64,000 bases of DNA from Porites lobata (lineage: Eukaryota > Cnidaria > Anthozoa > Scleractinia > Poritidae). Made by a program: the position numbers and the translations under genes. The stretch lies in assembly GCA_942486035.1 (NCBI GenBank), contig CALNXK010000015.1, forward strand, positions 1 through 64,000, given 5' to 3'. The notes under the pieces were generated by a model. That model was not told the DNA's origin. It was given only the letters and a program-made list of their open reading frames with translations, and ran no database searches. Shown piece after piece: positions 52,764-64,000 of the stretch (its first letter is position 1; every line of letters begins with the position of its first letter).

Positions 52764-53154
52764 GATTTGGTGTTCTTAGGAATTTTACAATGGGTGTATA
52801 TATTTCTACTCATAGGCATTTTGAAATTATAGTCCCGGCAAAGGTAACAGAGAGAGTGTATTTAACTTTGGTAGTGGGATCTAGGGAAAAAAAACTAAAT
52901 ATAGAAACGATGTCTAAAACTCTGTCAATTGAAAACGGTAGGATTGTCACTGTAAAACTTTCTCTTATGCTATATACAATAAGAAGGTTAGTTGAAGAAA
53001 GAAACCAAGTTATACATAGATTTATTATATGGCTGGCTGCATGAGTGGGCAAGATGACGCGTATCCTGTTTTGAATGGCTACCTGAGCGGTTAAAATTGA
53101 CCTATCGTGCCAAGGTGGGGTCGTTAGGTGTGTATGTTTTGGACGTGTAATAAA
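52764..53154 (+). other. Probable 3' UTR
   Basis: Follows the proposed stop codon and contains AATAAA at 53149-53154, the first good polyadenylation signal downstream. No transcript evidence is available. Confidence 0.45.
53149..53154 (+). terminator. Candidate polyadenylation signal AATAAA
   Basis: Canonical hexamer about 390 bases after the stop codon; chance occurrence is possible in AT-rich DNA. Confidence 0.4.
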
Positions 53155-53313
53155 TCCTTTAATGAACAAGCTTGCTCGGTTAAGATGCAGTTTTATAAGA
53201 ATTGTTTTATTATTTATTTTTTTGACGTTGTTGCGTTTTAATAAGGGAGCCTCGACTTCTAGTGGGTCCCGGATTCTGTCCACAGTAAAGGAAAAAGGAC
53301 TTGGGGTTCAATT

Positions 53314-53432
53314 TAGGTTTCTGGGAAACTACCCACCAACCCCTCCCGTAATCTAACATTAACACTTACTTCCCACTTAGGGCAAAATGATGGCTTAGGG
53401 GAGTGGTAGGTGGGTAGTTTCCCAGAAACCTA
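53314..53432. mobile_element. Fold-back element, TTAGGTTTCTGGGAAACTAC … GTAGTTTCCCAGAAACCTA
   Basis: Inverted arms of about 28 bases (through CCCACC / GGTGGG). Confidence 0.82.
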
Positions 53433-53629
53433 GACTGATCCATTATGCAGCCATTATGCAGCCATCTCAACTTCACGATTGGTCAATTTCGCATATACAT
53501 TGCCTTAAATTATTTGATAGGACCGTGTTTTTTAGGTATCTTTTTGCTTCTTCAAAAGCGGCTATTGATCTGAAAAATGAATCATTTTCTACTTTTCATA
53601 TTCTCCTACCCTGACTAAGGGTAAGGGTA

Positions 53630-54060
53630 TCAAGATTCCGGAATCCGAGAACTTTTTGCTTATGGAATCTAGAATTCTGGGCCTAATTGTTCGAAGGTCT
53701 GTTAGCGCTAATCCAGGGTAAAATTTTAATCTGGGTTTAACAAAGCATTTTCCCTATTGTTTTTTGGGCGTCAAGTATTCAAATTGTAGGCAAGAAGAAT
53801 TGAACTGAATTTGCTTTTAAAGCTATCATTTCTGAATTCAAATTTCACTTTAACCCTGGGTTATCTTAACCAACCTTTGAACAACCTGGCCCTGGGCTGT
53901 TGAATCTGGAATACAGCTTAAGGAATCCGGATCCCACTTACCCTGGAATTCAGAATCCAAGTTCCACTGACAAAGAATCTTGAATCCAGTACCTGAAATC
54001 CGGAATTCCACGGCATGTAATCCAGGGTCCGAGGCTGTCTTGGATTCCCTTGCATGAGGC
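53630..54060. repeat. Degenerate GGAATCC/GAATTC-rich repeat
   Basis: GGAATCC, GAATTCCGG, GAATCTGGAATAC and TCCGGAATTCC recur many times, densest at 53890-54010. Confidence 0.55.
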
Positions 54061-54547
54061 GAAAAATTATTCATTTAAAGTGCAGCTATTAACATAATCC
54101 ATTATATAGTTTATAACAAAACTGCAACACATGATCAAAGAGTATTTTTAATGCATGTCTCACTATATACAAGAGCGTATCTGCTGCAGAGGAAGATTTT
54201 AAGATTTTCCTCGAAAAGATTGAAAAATTCAAGAAAGAAAAGTTGAAAAACTCTTAGATAACATTATTGGTATTGCTCAAGTTTTGAAATTATTTAATTT
54301 ATTTCGGCGAGCTGCCATTGAAGATATTTACCCTGATTGCACCTTTTACTTTGGAAATTAGTTATATTTCTCCTTATTGCTGGTTTTCACTGTCGCGCCA
54401 TCAAAAAATAAAAAGAATCTGGGAAGAAGGAGGTAATTATGCGACGACCCTGGCCTAGATTCATGTCGGTACAACTTTTCTCATGAGAGATATTGAGAGA
54501 AAATATTAAATTAAATTTATAGAGCTTTGTATGGAGATGTCATGGTG

Positions 54548-54567
54548 GTGCCCATCCGGATGGGCAC
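54548..54567. repeat. Perfect 20-bp palindrome
   Basis: GTGCCCATCCGGATGGGCAC is its own reverse complement. Confidence 0.9.
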
Positions 54568-55907
54568 GAACATAGTGGCCGGAAACCAGCAGAAACATTT
54601 GTCACTGGGTTTTGCTAAGAAAGCGTGGATTCATCTCTCGAGGATCTCATAAATGTATACTTTTTCTAACACAATGATTGTTCAAATTGCAAAATCTCCC
54701 AAAATTACGCACTTACTAAGCCTACATAACAGCTCTCTCGTCCGCCAGGTAAATGCCGCGTCGCGCAAAAGCTTGGAATTCAAGCTTACTCTATCATATA
54801 ACGAAGAACGCTTTCGAAGTGAAAATTTGTAAAAATACAATTATTTGGCTGCTCTAATACTTCATGAAAGTAAAAGCTCAGGACCATCGAAAATTTTTTT
54901 AATATAGTTTTCATTTTGATAAAGTCATGTGAAAACCAGCAATGGAATCAAACCCGTTCCCAGGGTACCCTATTTTTCCGTCAGAAAAGAAAAAGAACTC
55001 TAGGGACAAGGTTGCAATGAATAACGGTTAAATAATCCTTACATGGTATTAATTTTGTTTGTCTTCATTTTTATTTTATCGATAGAATTCGAGCTGATAG
55101 AGAAGGGAATAATTAAGATGACTATTAACATTTTGGTTCCTGTCATTTGTTGCTTGGAAATTTCCGTAGCTTTTACGGGCCAAATTTTTTATATTTTGAC
55201 AGTCCTTATCTTTTTAATGGTGAGGTTGTTTTTAACCCCAAAACAGTCCACATCTTCATTACTTTACCCAAAATTTCGTTGCTTCGCTTTTAGCTAAAGA
55301 ATTGAAAAACATTTTTGCAAATAATGCGCACATAAATAGTTAGCCCCTGAAGGTATGTCACGCAATCGTCTTCTAGTTCTTGAGGAGGGATTGACTGACA
55401 AATCCAAAGAACGTCTAGTGAAAGAATAATGCAAAAAATATATATATATGTGGATTAAAAGTTGCAACAGTATTTCTTGTTTGTCTGTAAATATTTCAGA
55501 AGTTGTATAGATTTCAACTTATAGATTAGAGTTAGCTGCAAATGAAGGAATTTCATATTTATTATTGAGCTAATTAAATAATTTTATTTTTGCAAAAATA
55601 AATTACAGCCATGCTCATATCAACTGATTTTATAAAGCAATTTAATGATAGAAAAAAAGGTTTTAAGTTTAAAATATATAAGGCCGATATCTTAGGTGAA
55701 ACAAGCCGACACAAATGTAAAGATTTTTTATAAATATACCCGTATACAACTGGAAAGTATTTATTTATACTAGCTGGCCTCGTTTTAGGTGACTTGCTAG
55801 TTGGTCGACTGTACAGAGTTAAAATATATTATATGAAAATAAAGTTACAGCTGAAATGTAACTTGTTGAACTGCATTTTTTATTATCTCTAGTGTGATTG
55901 TTTATAA
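54568..55907. other. Intergenic AT-rich DNA, nothing defined
   Basis: No open frame with a recognisable family, no RNA gene and no element with clear ends was seen. Confidence 0.5.
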
Positions 55908-55985
55908 TAGGCCGTTTCCCAGTTGCTTCAAGCCTCTGTTTCAAACCGAGGCTAAGTGCTGCTATTTATTCTTGTGCAAATAACA
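55908..55985 (-). mobile_element. Truncated MITE of the 20948/28942 family
   Basis: AGGCCGTTTCCCAGTTGC and AAGCCTCTGTTTCAAACCGA read on the minus strand as the right half of those elements. Confidence 0.55.
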
Positions 55986-55989
55986 GCAC

Positions 55990-56440
55990 TTATTATTCAT
56001 TCAAAATATTTCCCCAATTCTGATTGGCTAAAAGCACTCGCATAAATTCACCATAACCAGTTACTGATGACCAAATTTGGAAGAATTTTGTGTTTAACGA
56101 GGAAATGACGTCAAAAATGCAGCCCCCTACAGGTTAATGAACCGTTAACCGAGAAGACCTGGGAACGAGGTTGAGTTGTTTTGCTTATGAAAAAAAAAAT
56201 GGCGGACTTTTCACTCGTTTCAAGAGTAAGAACTACAGCTGGAACTAGGCGAAATAACAACTAAAAACGTGGTAAAAACAGCAAGAAGACGACTCGGAGG
56301 GCGATATCTGCTATTTGGAGAATATTTGCGGAGCTGGACAAACCTAAACGTACACTATCGAAGGTGAACTCAACATCGATCCAGGTAAGCATGTTTCAGC
56401 TATCTTTTTAACCTTGGGATTATTTTGAATGAATAATAAA
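55990..56440. mobile_element. TTATTCATTCAAAATATT element, copy 1
   Basis: Ends TTATTATTCATTCAAAATAT and ATTTTGAATGAATAATAA are inverted. Body shared with copy 2: CACCATAACCAGTTACTGAT, GAGGAAATGACGTCAAAAAT. Confidence 0.85.
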
Positions 56441-56588
56441 GCAATTAATGAATTCGGCTTTCGTAGGATATGAAGAATTAAGCAGATCTCGAGGGGTGTT
56501 ATCCACCTCTGCCTTCGGTCTCGGTAGATAACACCCTCCACGATCTGCTTAATTGTTCATATCCTACGAAAGCCGAATTCATCAATGG
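56441..56588. repeat. 148-bp palindromic spacer (GAATTCGGCTTTCGTAGGAT)
   Basis: Left arm GAATTCGGCTTTCGTAGGAT pairs with ATCCTACGAAAGCCGAATTC; inner arms GTGTTATC / GATAACAC. Lies between copies 1 and 2 of the neighbouring element. Confidence 0.85.
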
Positions 56589-56591
56589 TTT

Positions 56592-57020
56592 TTTATTCAT
56601 TCAAAATATTTGCCCGATTCTGATTGGCTTAAAGTACACGCATAATTCACCATAACCAGTTACTGATGACCAAATTTGGAAGAATTTTGTGTTTAACGAG
56701 GAAATGACGTCAAAAATGCAGTGTTCTTGCGGGTTAATGAACCGTTAACCGAGAAAAGTTGTTTTGGCTGTGAAAACATAAAATGGCGGACATTTCACTT
56801 GTTTCAAGAGTAAGACCTAGGCGAAATTATAGCTAAAAACATGGCAAGAACAGCAAGAACACAACTCGAAGGGCGACATCTTCTACTTGGAGAATATTTG
56901 CGGAGCTGAACAAACCTAAATGTGCACTATCGAAGATGAACTTAACATCAATGGATCGATGGAGGTAAGCATGTTTTAGCCATGTTTTTAAACTAGAAAT
57001 TATTTTGAATGAATAATAAA
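56592..57020. mobile_element. TTATTCATTCAAAATATT element, copy 2
   Basis: Parallel to copy 1 along its whole length, with the same inverted ends. Confidence 0.85.
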
Positions 57021-57172
57021 ACAATTATTGAATTCGGCTTTCGTATCATATGAAGAATTATGGAGATCTCGGGGGGTATTATCCGCCTCGGCCTACAGCC
57101 TCGACGGATAACACCCTACTCGATCTCCATAATTCTTCATAAGGTACTCAGCTTCATTCATTAATTGTTAAA
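57021..57172. repeat. Second palindromic spacer, partly decayed
   Basis: Begins like 56441 (GAATTCGGCTTTCGTATCAT) with inner arms ATTATCCGCCTCGGC … TAACACCC, but the right arm diverges after TTCTTCAT. Confidence 0.65.
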
Positions 57173-58368
57173 TTAAAGTCGTCCTCATAGTTCACGAAAT
57201 CACCGGGAACTTCTCTAGTTTGGCGACATAGTCTGCAACCGAAATTACAAAGGTAAACTTCGAAAGCACTTACTAACACCCCGCGATTACTGCTAGTGAA
57301 TACTGAATTGTATAATAGATAGCTTGCAGAACAAGCGTCCTTTGTTCGCGTTTTTAAGTTTTCCGTGTTTCCACGGCTGTATTCTTTCTGAGAAAAATAA
57401 GAGATTTTAACGGACGTAATAAGAGAGATTTTGTTTCAGACGTAAAGCAGAAACAATTAGGTGGTTTGTTTGATAAGCTGTCTCTAATTACAGTCCCACT
57501 GCTTTACGGTTTAAGTAAAATCACTCTTGTCCGTTTCTCTAAAAAAAATAGCGTCTTAATAGTCCTTGCTAATAACTGCTTTCTAACGTTCCCAAGTCGC
57601 TAACGTGCTTAAGGTGACTCGACCCAGTTTTTTTTTTTTTTTTTTTTGGGCCATCCCTACTTTGAAGCTCTCTGGTATCCCCACCTTCACTTTTATCGTA
57701 AGTCTAACACATAGAATGGATAACATATAGATCAATCTGCTTTATATCATAAAATTTTTGGCGATCGGAGTAAATGTCACGTGGTTATAATGCCACGCCC
57801 CTTTGAGGTCTGAGTCGAAAATCGGCTGTTGCCGGCATTTTTTTGTGAAAATCTCTCGGCTACACATAGTGCGCATAAGTGCCTTGCACTGAACAGAGTT
57901 TCACCAAAACCGCAGACCCAATTCGAGAAATTCAGCGGTTTCCAAATTTAGGTCATAATTTATGCGAAAATGATAAGCAAACTTTACACGGATTATATCT
58001 AATAAACTATGAGATTCATCTCTGTATTTTGGGCATCGTTATAAAAGATGGGTCCTTGCAAGTCAGCAAAACGCTTTAGGGCCTTGTAAATGCGCGCGAT
58101 TTTGAGCAAAGCAAACATATAGAAATTATAGTTTTCGCTATTTGTTGACGTTTGTCAGCGTTTAAGAGTCAATCTCACGAAAAAAGCATTTTCTTAAAAA
58201 TTCGTAGTTTTTTTTCCTTCAAATTTTTTCAGGGCCACAATTGATTAACTAACTACCCGGACTCTGAATTTCATGGTCATTGAAAAACTGTGACATTATC
58301 TTCTATAAGCCCAAACTTGAGTAAACATTGAAGATTTTTAGCGTTTTGGCTGAGTTTGTGCTTTGGGA
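57173..58368. other. Intergenic DNA, nothing defined
   Basis: Contains a T-run at 57628-57648. No gene, RNA or bounded element recognised. Confidence 0.5.
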
Positions 58369-58760
58369 GTTGTCTATTGTTTCTAGTCTGTCATTATACA
58401 GCATTCTTGTTCAGCACGCGTGCAATGACCGCGCTTGGCTGACTTCCGAATGCTCACCGAGATATTATAAATTTGGTACAGTGAGACAGGCTATCGCGTG
58501 ATATATAGAGGTTTAACTACCAATTTTTAATCAATTCTCGTGCTTCTTGTGTCTTTGCAAAAAAATCAAGAAGTGCTACACACTAAGTCTACTTACTATT
58601 ACAAAAATATCATTTTTTCATAGGTTTAATGCAAGCCAATAATTAAACCAACTCGTGACGGGAATATCTCGGTGAGCATTCGGAAGTCAGCCAAGCGTGG
58701 TCATTGCACGCGTGCTGAACAAGAATGCTGTATAATGACAGACTAAAAACAATATACAAC
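58369..58760. mobile_element. 392-bp fold-back element with about 105-base arms
   Basis: GTTGTCTATTGTTT and TAGTCTGTCATTATACAGCA at the left; TGCTGTATAATGACAGACTA and AACAATATACAAC at the right; arms continue through GCACGCGTGCAATGACC and CCGAATGCTCACCGAGATAT. Its right end touches the first satellite monomer. Confidence 0.88.
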
Positions 58761-61700
58761 CCATGATACTGGTCATAAGTTCCAAATATCTTTCGAGCTC
58801 ACTTTTCTGTACAAGAGACCTTAGTTATTTCGTTTGATCATGTTGTTTTGTCAAAAGGAGGCTTTTTAGTCCATAAAAACGACATTTTACTATAGTTGAA
58901 GAATTTGCATATTTTATAACGGGTTAACCCATGATTCTGGTCAGAAGTTCCAAATATCTTTCGAGCCTACTTTTCTGTACAAGAGACCTTGGTTTTGTCG
59001 TTTGATCATGTTGTTTTGTTAAAAGGAGGCTTTTTAGTCCATAAAATCTATATTTTACTATAGTCGAAAAATTTGCATATTTTAAAACGGGTTAACCCAT
59101 GATTTTCGTCAAAAGTTAAAAATATCTTTCAAGCCCACTTTTCTGTACAAGAGACCTTAATTATGTCGTTTGATCATGTTGTTATGTCATAAGGAGGCTT
59201 TTTAGTCCATAAAAACGACATTTTACTATAGTCGAAAAATTGGCATATTTTTAAACGCGTTAACCCATGATTCTGGTTAGAAGATCAAATTATCTTTCGA
59301 GCCTACTTTTCTGTATCAGATACCTTAGTTTTCTCGTTTGATCATGTTGTTTTGTCAAAAGGAGGCTTTTTAGTCCATAAAAACGACATTTTACTATAGT
59401 CGAAAAATTGGCATATTTTAAAACGGGTTAACCCATGATTCTGGTCATAAGTTCCAAATATCTTTCGAGCCTACTTTTCTGTACAAGAGACCTTGGTTTT
59501 GTCGTTTGATCATGTTGTTTTGTCAAAAGGAGGCTTTTTAGTCCATAAAAACGACATTTTACTATAGTTGAAGAATTTGCATATTTTAAAACGGGTTAAC
59601 GCATAATTCTGATCAGAAGTTCCAAATATCCTTCAAGCCTACTTTTCTGTAAAAGAGACATTTCTCTTGTCGTTTGTTGATGTTGTTTTCTCAACAGGAG
59701 GCTTTTTAGTCCATAAAAACGACATTTTACTATAGTTAAATAATTTGCATATTTTAAAACGGGTTAACCCATGATTCTGGTCATAAGTTCCAAATATCTT
59801 TTGAGCCCACTTTTCTGCACAAGAGACCTTGTTTTTGTCGTTTGATCATGTTGTTTTGTTAAAAGCAGGCTTTTTAGTCCATAAAAACAATATTTTAGTA
59901 TAGTAGAAAAATTTGCATATTTTAAAACGGGTTAACCCATGATTCTCGTCAAAAGTTAAAAATATCTTTCAAGCCCACTTTACTGTACAAGAGACCTTGG
60001 TTTTTGTCGTTTGATCATTTTGTTTTGTCAAAAGGAGGCTTTTTAGTCCATAAAAACCACATTTTACTCTAGCGAAAAATTGGCATATTTTAAAACGGGT
60101 TACCCCATGATTCTCGCCAGAAGTTCCAAATATCTTTCGAGCCTACTTTTCTGTACAAGAGACCTTGGTTTTGTCGGTTGATCATGTTGTTTTGTCAAAA
60201 GGAGGCTTTTTAGTCCATAAAAACGACATTTTACTATAGTTGAAGAATTTGCATATTTTATAACGGGTTAACCCATGATTCTGGTCATAACTTCCAAATA
60301 TCTTTCGAGCGTACTTTTCTGTACAAGAGACCTTGGTTTTGTCGTTTGATCATGTTGTTTTGTAAAAAGGAGGCTTTTTAGTCTATAAAAACGACGTTTT
60401 ACTATAGTCAAAAAATTTGCATATTTTAAAACGGGTTTAACCCATGATTCTGGTCATCAATTCCAAATATCTTTTCAGCCCACTTTTCTGTTCAAGAGAC
60501 CTTCTTTTTGTCGTTTGATCATGTTGTTTTGTTAAAAGGAGGCTTTTTAGTCCATAAAATCTATATTTTACTATAGTCGATAAATTTGCATATTTTAAAA
60601 CGGGTTAACCCATGATTATCGTCAAAAGTTAAAAATATCTTTGAAGCCCACTTTTCTGTACAGGAGACCTTAATTATGTCGTTTGATCATGTTGTTTTGT
60701 CATAAGGAGACTTTTTAGTCCATAAAAACAACATTTTACTATAGTCGAAAAATTGGCATATTTTAAAACGGGTTAACCCATGATTCTGGTTAGAAGTTCA
60801 AATTATCTTTCGAGCCTACTTTTCTGTATCAGATACCTTAGTCTTGTCGTTTGATCATGTTGTTTTGTCAAAAGGAGGCTTTTTAGTCCATAAAAACGAC
60901 ATTTTACTATAGTCGAAAAATTGGCATATTTTAAAACGGGTTAACCCATGCTTCTGGTCATAAGTTCCAAATATCTTTCGAGCCTACTTTTCTGTACAAG
61001 AGACCTTGGTTTAGTCGTTTGATCATGTTGTTTTGTCAAAAGGAGGCTTTTTAGTCCATAAAAACGACATTTTACTATAGTTGAAGAATTTGCATATTTT
61101 AAAACGGGTTAACGCATGATTCTGATCAGAAGTTCCAAATATCCTTCAAGCCTACTTTTCTGTAAAAGAGACATTTGTCTTGTCGTTTGTTGATGTTGTT
61201 TTCTCAACAGGAGGCTTTTTAGTCCATAAAAACCACATTTTACTATAGTCGAAAAATTGGCATATTTTAAAACGGGTTAACCCATGATTCTGGTTAAAAG
61301 TTCAAATTATCTTTCGAGCCTACTTTTCTGTATCAGATACCTTAGTTTTGTCGTTTGATCATGTTGTTTTGTCAAAAGGAGGCTTTTTAGTCCATGAAAA
61401 CGACATTTTACTATAGTCGAAAAATTGGCATATTTTAAAACGGGTTTACCCATGATTCTGGTCAGAAGTTCCACATATCTTTCGAGCCTACTTCTCGGTA
61501 AAAGAGACATTGGTCTTGTCGTTTATTAATGTTGTTTTGTCAAAAGGAAGCTTTTTAGTCCATAAAAACGCCATTTTACCATAGTCCAAAAATTTGCATA
61601 TTTTAAAACGGGTTAACCAATGATTCTGGTCAGAAATTCCAAATACCTTCGAGCCTACTTTTGTGTACAAGAGACCTTTGTTTTGTCGTTTGATCATGTT

Positions 61701-64000
61701 GTTTTGTAAAAAGGAGGCTTTTTAGTCCATAAAAACGACATTTTACTATAGTTGAAAAATATGCATATTTTAAAACGGGTTAACCCATGATTCTGGTCAT
61801 AAGTTCTACATATCTTTCGAGCCTACTTTTCAGTACAAAATACCTTGGTTTTGTCGTTTGATCATGTTGTTTTGTCAAAAGGAGGCTTTTTAGTCCATAA
61901 AAACGACATTTTACTATAGTCCAAAAATTTGCATATTTTAAAACGGGTTAACCCATGATTCTTGTTACAAGTTCAAATTATCTTTCGAGCCTACTTTTCT
62001 GTATCAGAGTCCTTAGTTTTGTCGTTTGATGATGTTGTTTTGTCAAAAGGAGGCTTTTTAGTCCATAAAAACGACGTTTTAGTATAGTGGAAAAAGTTGC
62101 ATATTTTAAAACGGGCTAACCCAGGATTCTCGTCAAAAGTGCCAAATAAATTTCAAGCCCACTTTTCTGTACAAGAGACCTTGGGTTTGTCGTTTGATCA
62201 TGTTGTTTTGTCAAAAGGAAACTTTTTAGTCCATAAAATCTATATTTTACTATAGTCGAAAAATTTCCATATTTTAAAACTGGTTAACCCATGATACTGG
62301 TCATAAGATCCAAATATCTTTCGAGCCCACTTTACTGTACAACAGACCTTGGTTTTGTCGGTTGATCATGTTGTTTTGTCAAAAGGAGTCTTTTCAGTCC
62401 ATAAAAACGACATTTTACTATAGTTGAAGAATTTGCATATTTTATAACGGGTTAACCCATGATTGTGGTCATCAGTTCCAAATATCTTTCCACCCTACTT
62501 TTCTGTACAAGAGACCTTGGGTTTGTCGTTTGATCATGTTGTTTTGTAAAAAGGAGGGTTTTTAGTCCATAAAAATGACATTTTACTATAGTCGAAAAAT
62601 TGGCATATTTTGAAACGGGTTAACCCATGATTCTGGTCATCAGTTCCAAATATCTTTTCAGCCTACTTTTCTGTACAAGAGACCTTGGTTTCGTCGTTTG
62701 TTGATGTTGTGTTGTCAAAAGGAGGCTTTTTAGTCCATAAAAACGACATTTTAGAATAGCGAAGACTTTGCATATTTTTAAACTGTTTAACCCATGATTC
62801 TGGTCAGAAGTTCCACATATCTTTCAAGCCCACTTTTCTGTACAAGAGACCTTCGTTTTGTCGTTTGATCATGTTGTTTTGTCGAAAGGAGGCTTTTTAG
62901 TCCATAAAAACGACATTTTACTATAGTCGAAATATTGGCATATTTTAAAACGGGTTAACCCATGATACTGGTCATAAGTTCCAAATATCTTTCGAGCCCA
63001 CTTTTCTGTACAAGAAACCTTCGTTTTGTCGTTTGATCATGTTGTTTTGTCAAAAGGAGGCTTTTTAGTCCATAAAAACGACATTTTACTATAGTCGAAA
63101 AATTGGCATATTTTCAAACGGGTTAACCCATGATAATGGACATAAGTTCCAAATATCTTTCGAGCCTACTTTTCTGTACAAGAGACCTTGGTTTTGTCGG
63201 TTGATCATGTTCTTTTGTCAAAAGGAGTCTTTTCAGTTCATAAAAACGACATTTTACTATAGTTGAAGAATTTGCATATTTTATAACGGGTTAACCCATG
63301 ATTGTGGTCATAAGTTCCAAATATCTTTCCAGCCTACTTTTCTGTACAAAAGACCTTGACTTTGTCGTTTGATCATGTTGTTTTGTAAAAAGGAGGCTTT
63401 TTAGTCCATAAAAACGACGTTTTAGTATAGTCAAAAAATTTGCATATTTTAAAACGGGTTAACCCATGATTCTGGTCATCAGTTCCAAATATCTTTTCAG
63501 CCTACTTTTCTGTACAAGAGACCTTCGTTTTGTCGTTTGATCATGTTGTTTTGTTAAAAGGAGGCTTTTTAGTCCATAAAATCTATATTTTACTATAGTC
63601 GATAAATTTGCATATTTTAAAACGGGTTAACCCATGATTTTCGTCAAAAGTTAAAAATATCTTTCAAGCCCTCTTTTCTGTACAAGATACCTTAATTATG
63701 TCGTTTGATCATGTTGTTTTGTACAAAGGAGGCTTTTTAGTCCATAAAAACGACATTTTACTATAGTCGAAAAATTTGCATATTTTAAAACGGGTTAACC
63801 CATGATTCTGGTCAGAAGTTCCACATATCTTTCGAGCCTACTTCTCGGTAAAAGAGACATTGGTCTTGTCGTTTATTAATGTTGTTTTGTCGAAAGAAGG
63901 CTTTTTAGTCCCTAAAAACCACATTTTACTATAGTCCAAAAATTTGCATATTTTAAAACGGGTTAACCCATGATTCTGGTTAGAATTTCAAATTTTCTTT
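58761..64000 (+). repeat. 168-bp satellite array, about 31 monomers, running off the window end
   Basis: Monomers begin CCATGATTCTGGTCA and contain TCGTTTGATCATGTTG, GGAGGCTTTTTAGTCCATAA, CATTTTACTATAGTCG and AAAACGGGTTAACC. Starts at 58761, 58929 and 59097 are 168 bases apart. Variant monomers with AAAATCTATATTTTACTA recur at about 59044, 60557, 62236 and 63577, the first two 1,513 bases apart, which equals nine monomers. Confidence 0.97.

Noticed and set aside
52810..53283. 157-codon open frame on the minus strand, the longest in the window
   Set aside because: No recognisable family, overlaps the likely 3' UTR of the sense gene, and has no supporting splice or promoter signal.
58761..64000. 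CRISPR-like reading of the regular repeats
   Set aside because: The 168-base units are contiguous with no unique spacers and the window is clearly eukaryotic; it is satellite DNA.

Overview
The window is animal nuclear DNA: AT-rich, full of short interspersed elements, with GT-AG introns throughout. The repeat types (hAT-like and 9-bp-TSD fold-back MITEs, tRNA-derived SINE heads, a 168-bp satellite) and a highly divergent but complete GON-domain ADAMTS protease suggest a cnidarian, most likely an anthozoan such as a stony coral. That assignment is an inference from repeat style and gene structure; no species marker is visible.

One gene explains essentially all the coding content. It runs on the + strand from 1116 (5' end outside the window or not found) to a stop codon at 52761-52763. 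I could assemble 57 exons, all with compatible splice phases, totalling 8,016 coding bases (2,671 residues plus stop). The product is a secreted metalloprotease of the ADAMTS9/ADAMTS20/GON-1 type: catalytic domain with HELGHVFSLPHD and a MAPSL Met-turn (exons 1-5), disintegrin-like module (6-7), first TSP1 repeat (8-9), cysteine-rich domain and spacer (10-15), a very long TSP1 array (15-50) and a C-terminal GON domain (51-57). Signal peptide, propeptide and the first part of the catalytic domain are not seen.

The TSP1 array is the striking part. There are about 36 TSP1 modules. The last 33 are each one phase-0 exon starting exactly on the first cysteine of the module. Between 23375 and 31955 the modules follow the order A-B-C-A-B-C-A-C-A-C-A, with matching intron sequence around at least the B exons, so blocks of two or three exons were duplicated as genomic units. 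From 32952 to 39067 nine consecutive exons are all exactly 150 bases.

The introns hold many non-autonomous elements: fold-back MITEs starting TAGCCTG with 9-bp target duplications, a hAT-like family with CARTGGCG ends and one perfect 8-bp duplication, a 2.1-kb TTAA-flanked piggyBac-like element with GGCAC motif arrays, a nested MITE pair, SINE heads, and a 100-bp minisatellite. Downstream of the gene (52764-64000) I see no gene: a 3' UTR with an AATAAA, more MITEs, a 390-bp fold-back element, and then from 58761 to the window end a 168-bp satellite with signs of a 9-monomer (about 1.51 kb) higher-order repeat.
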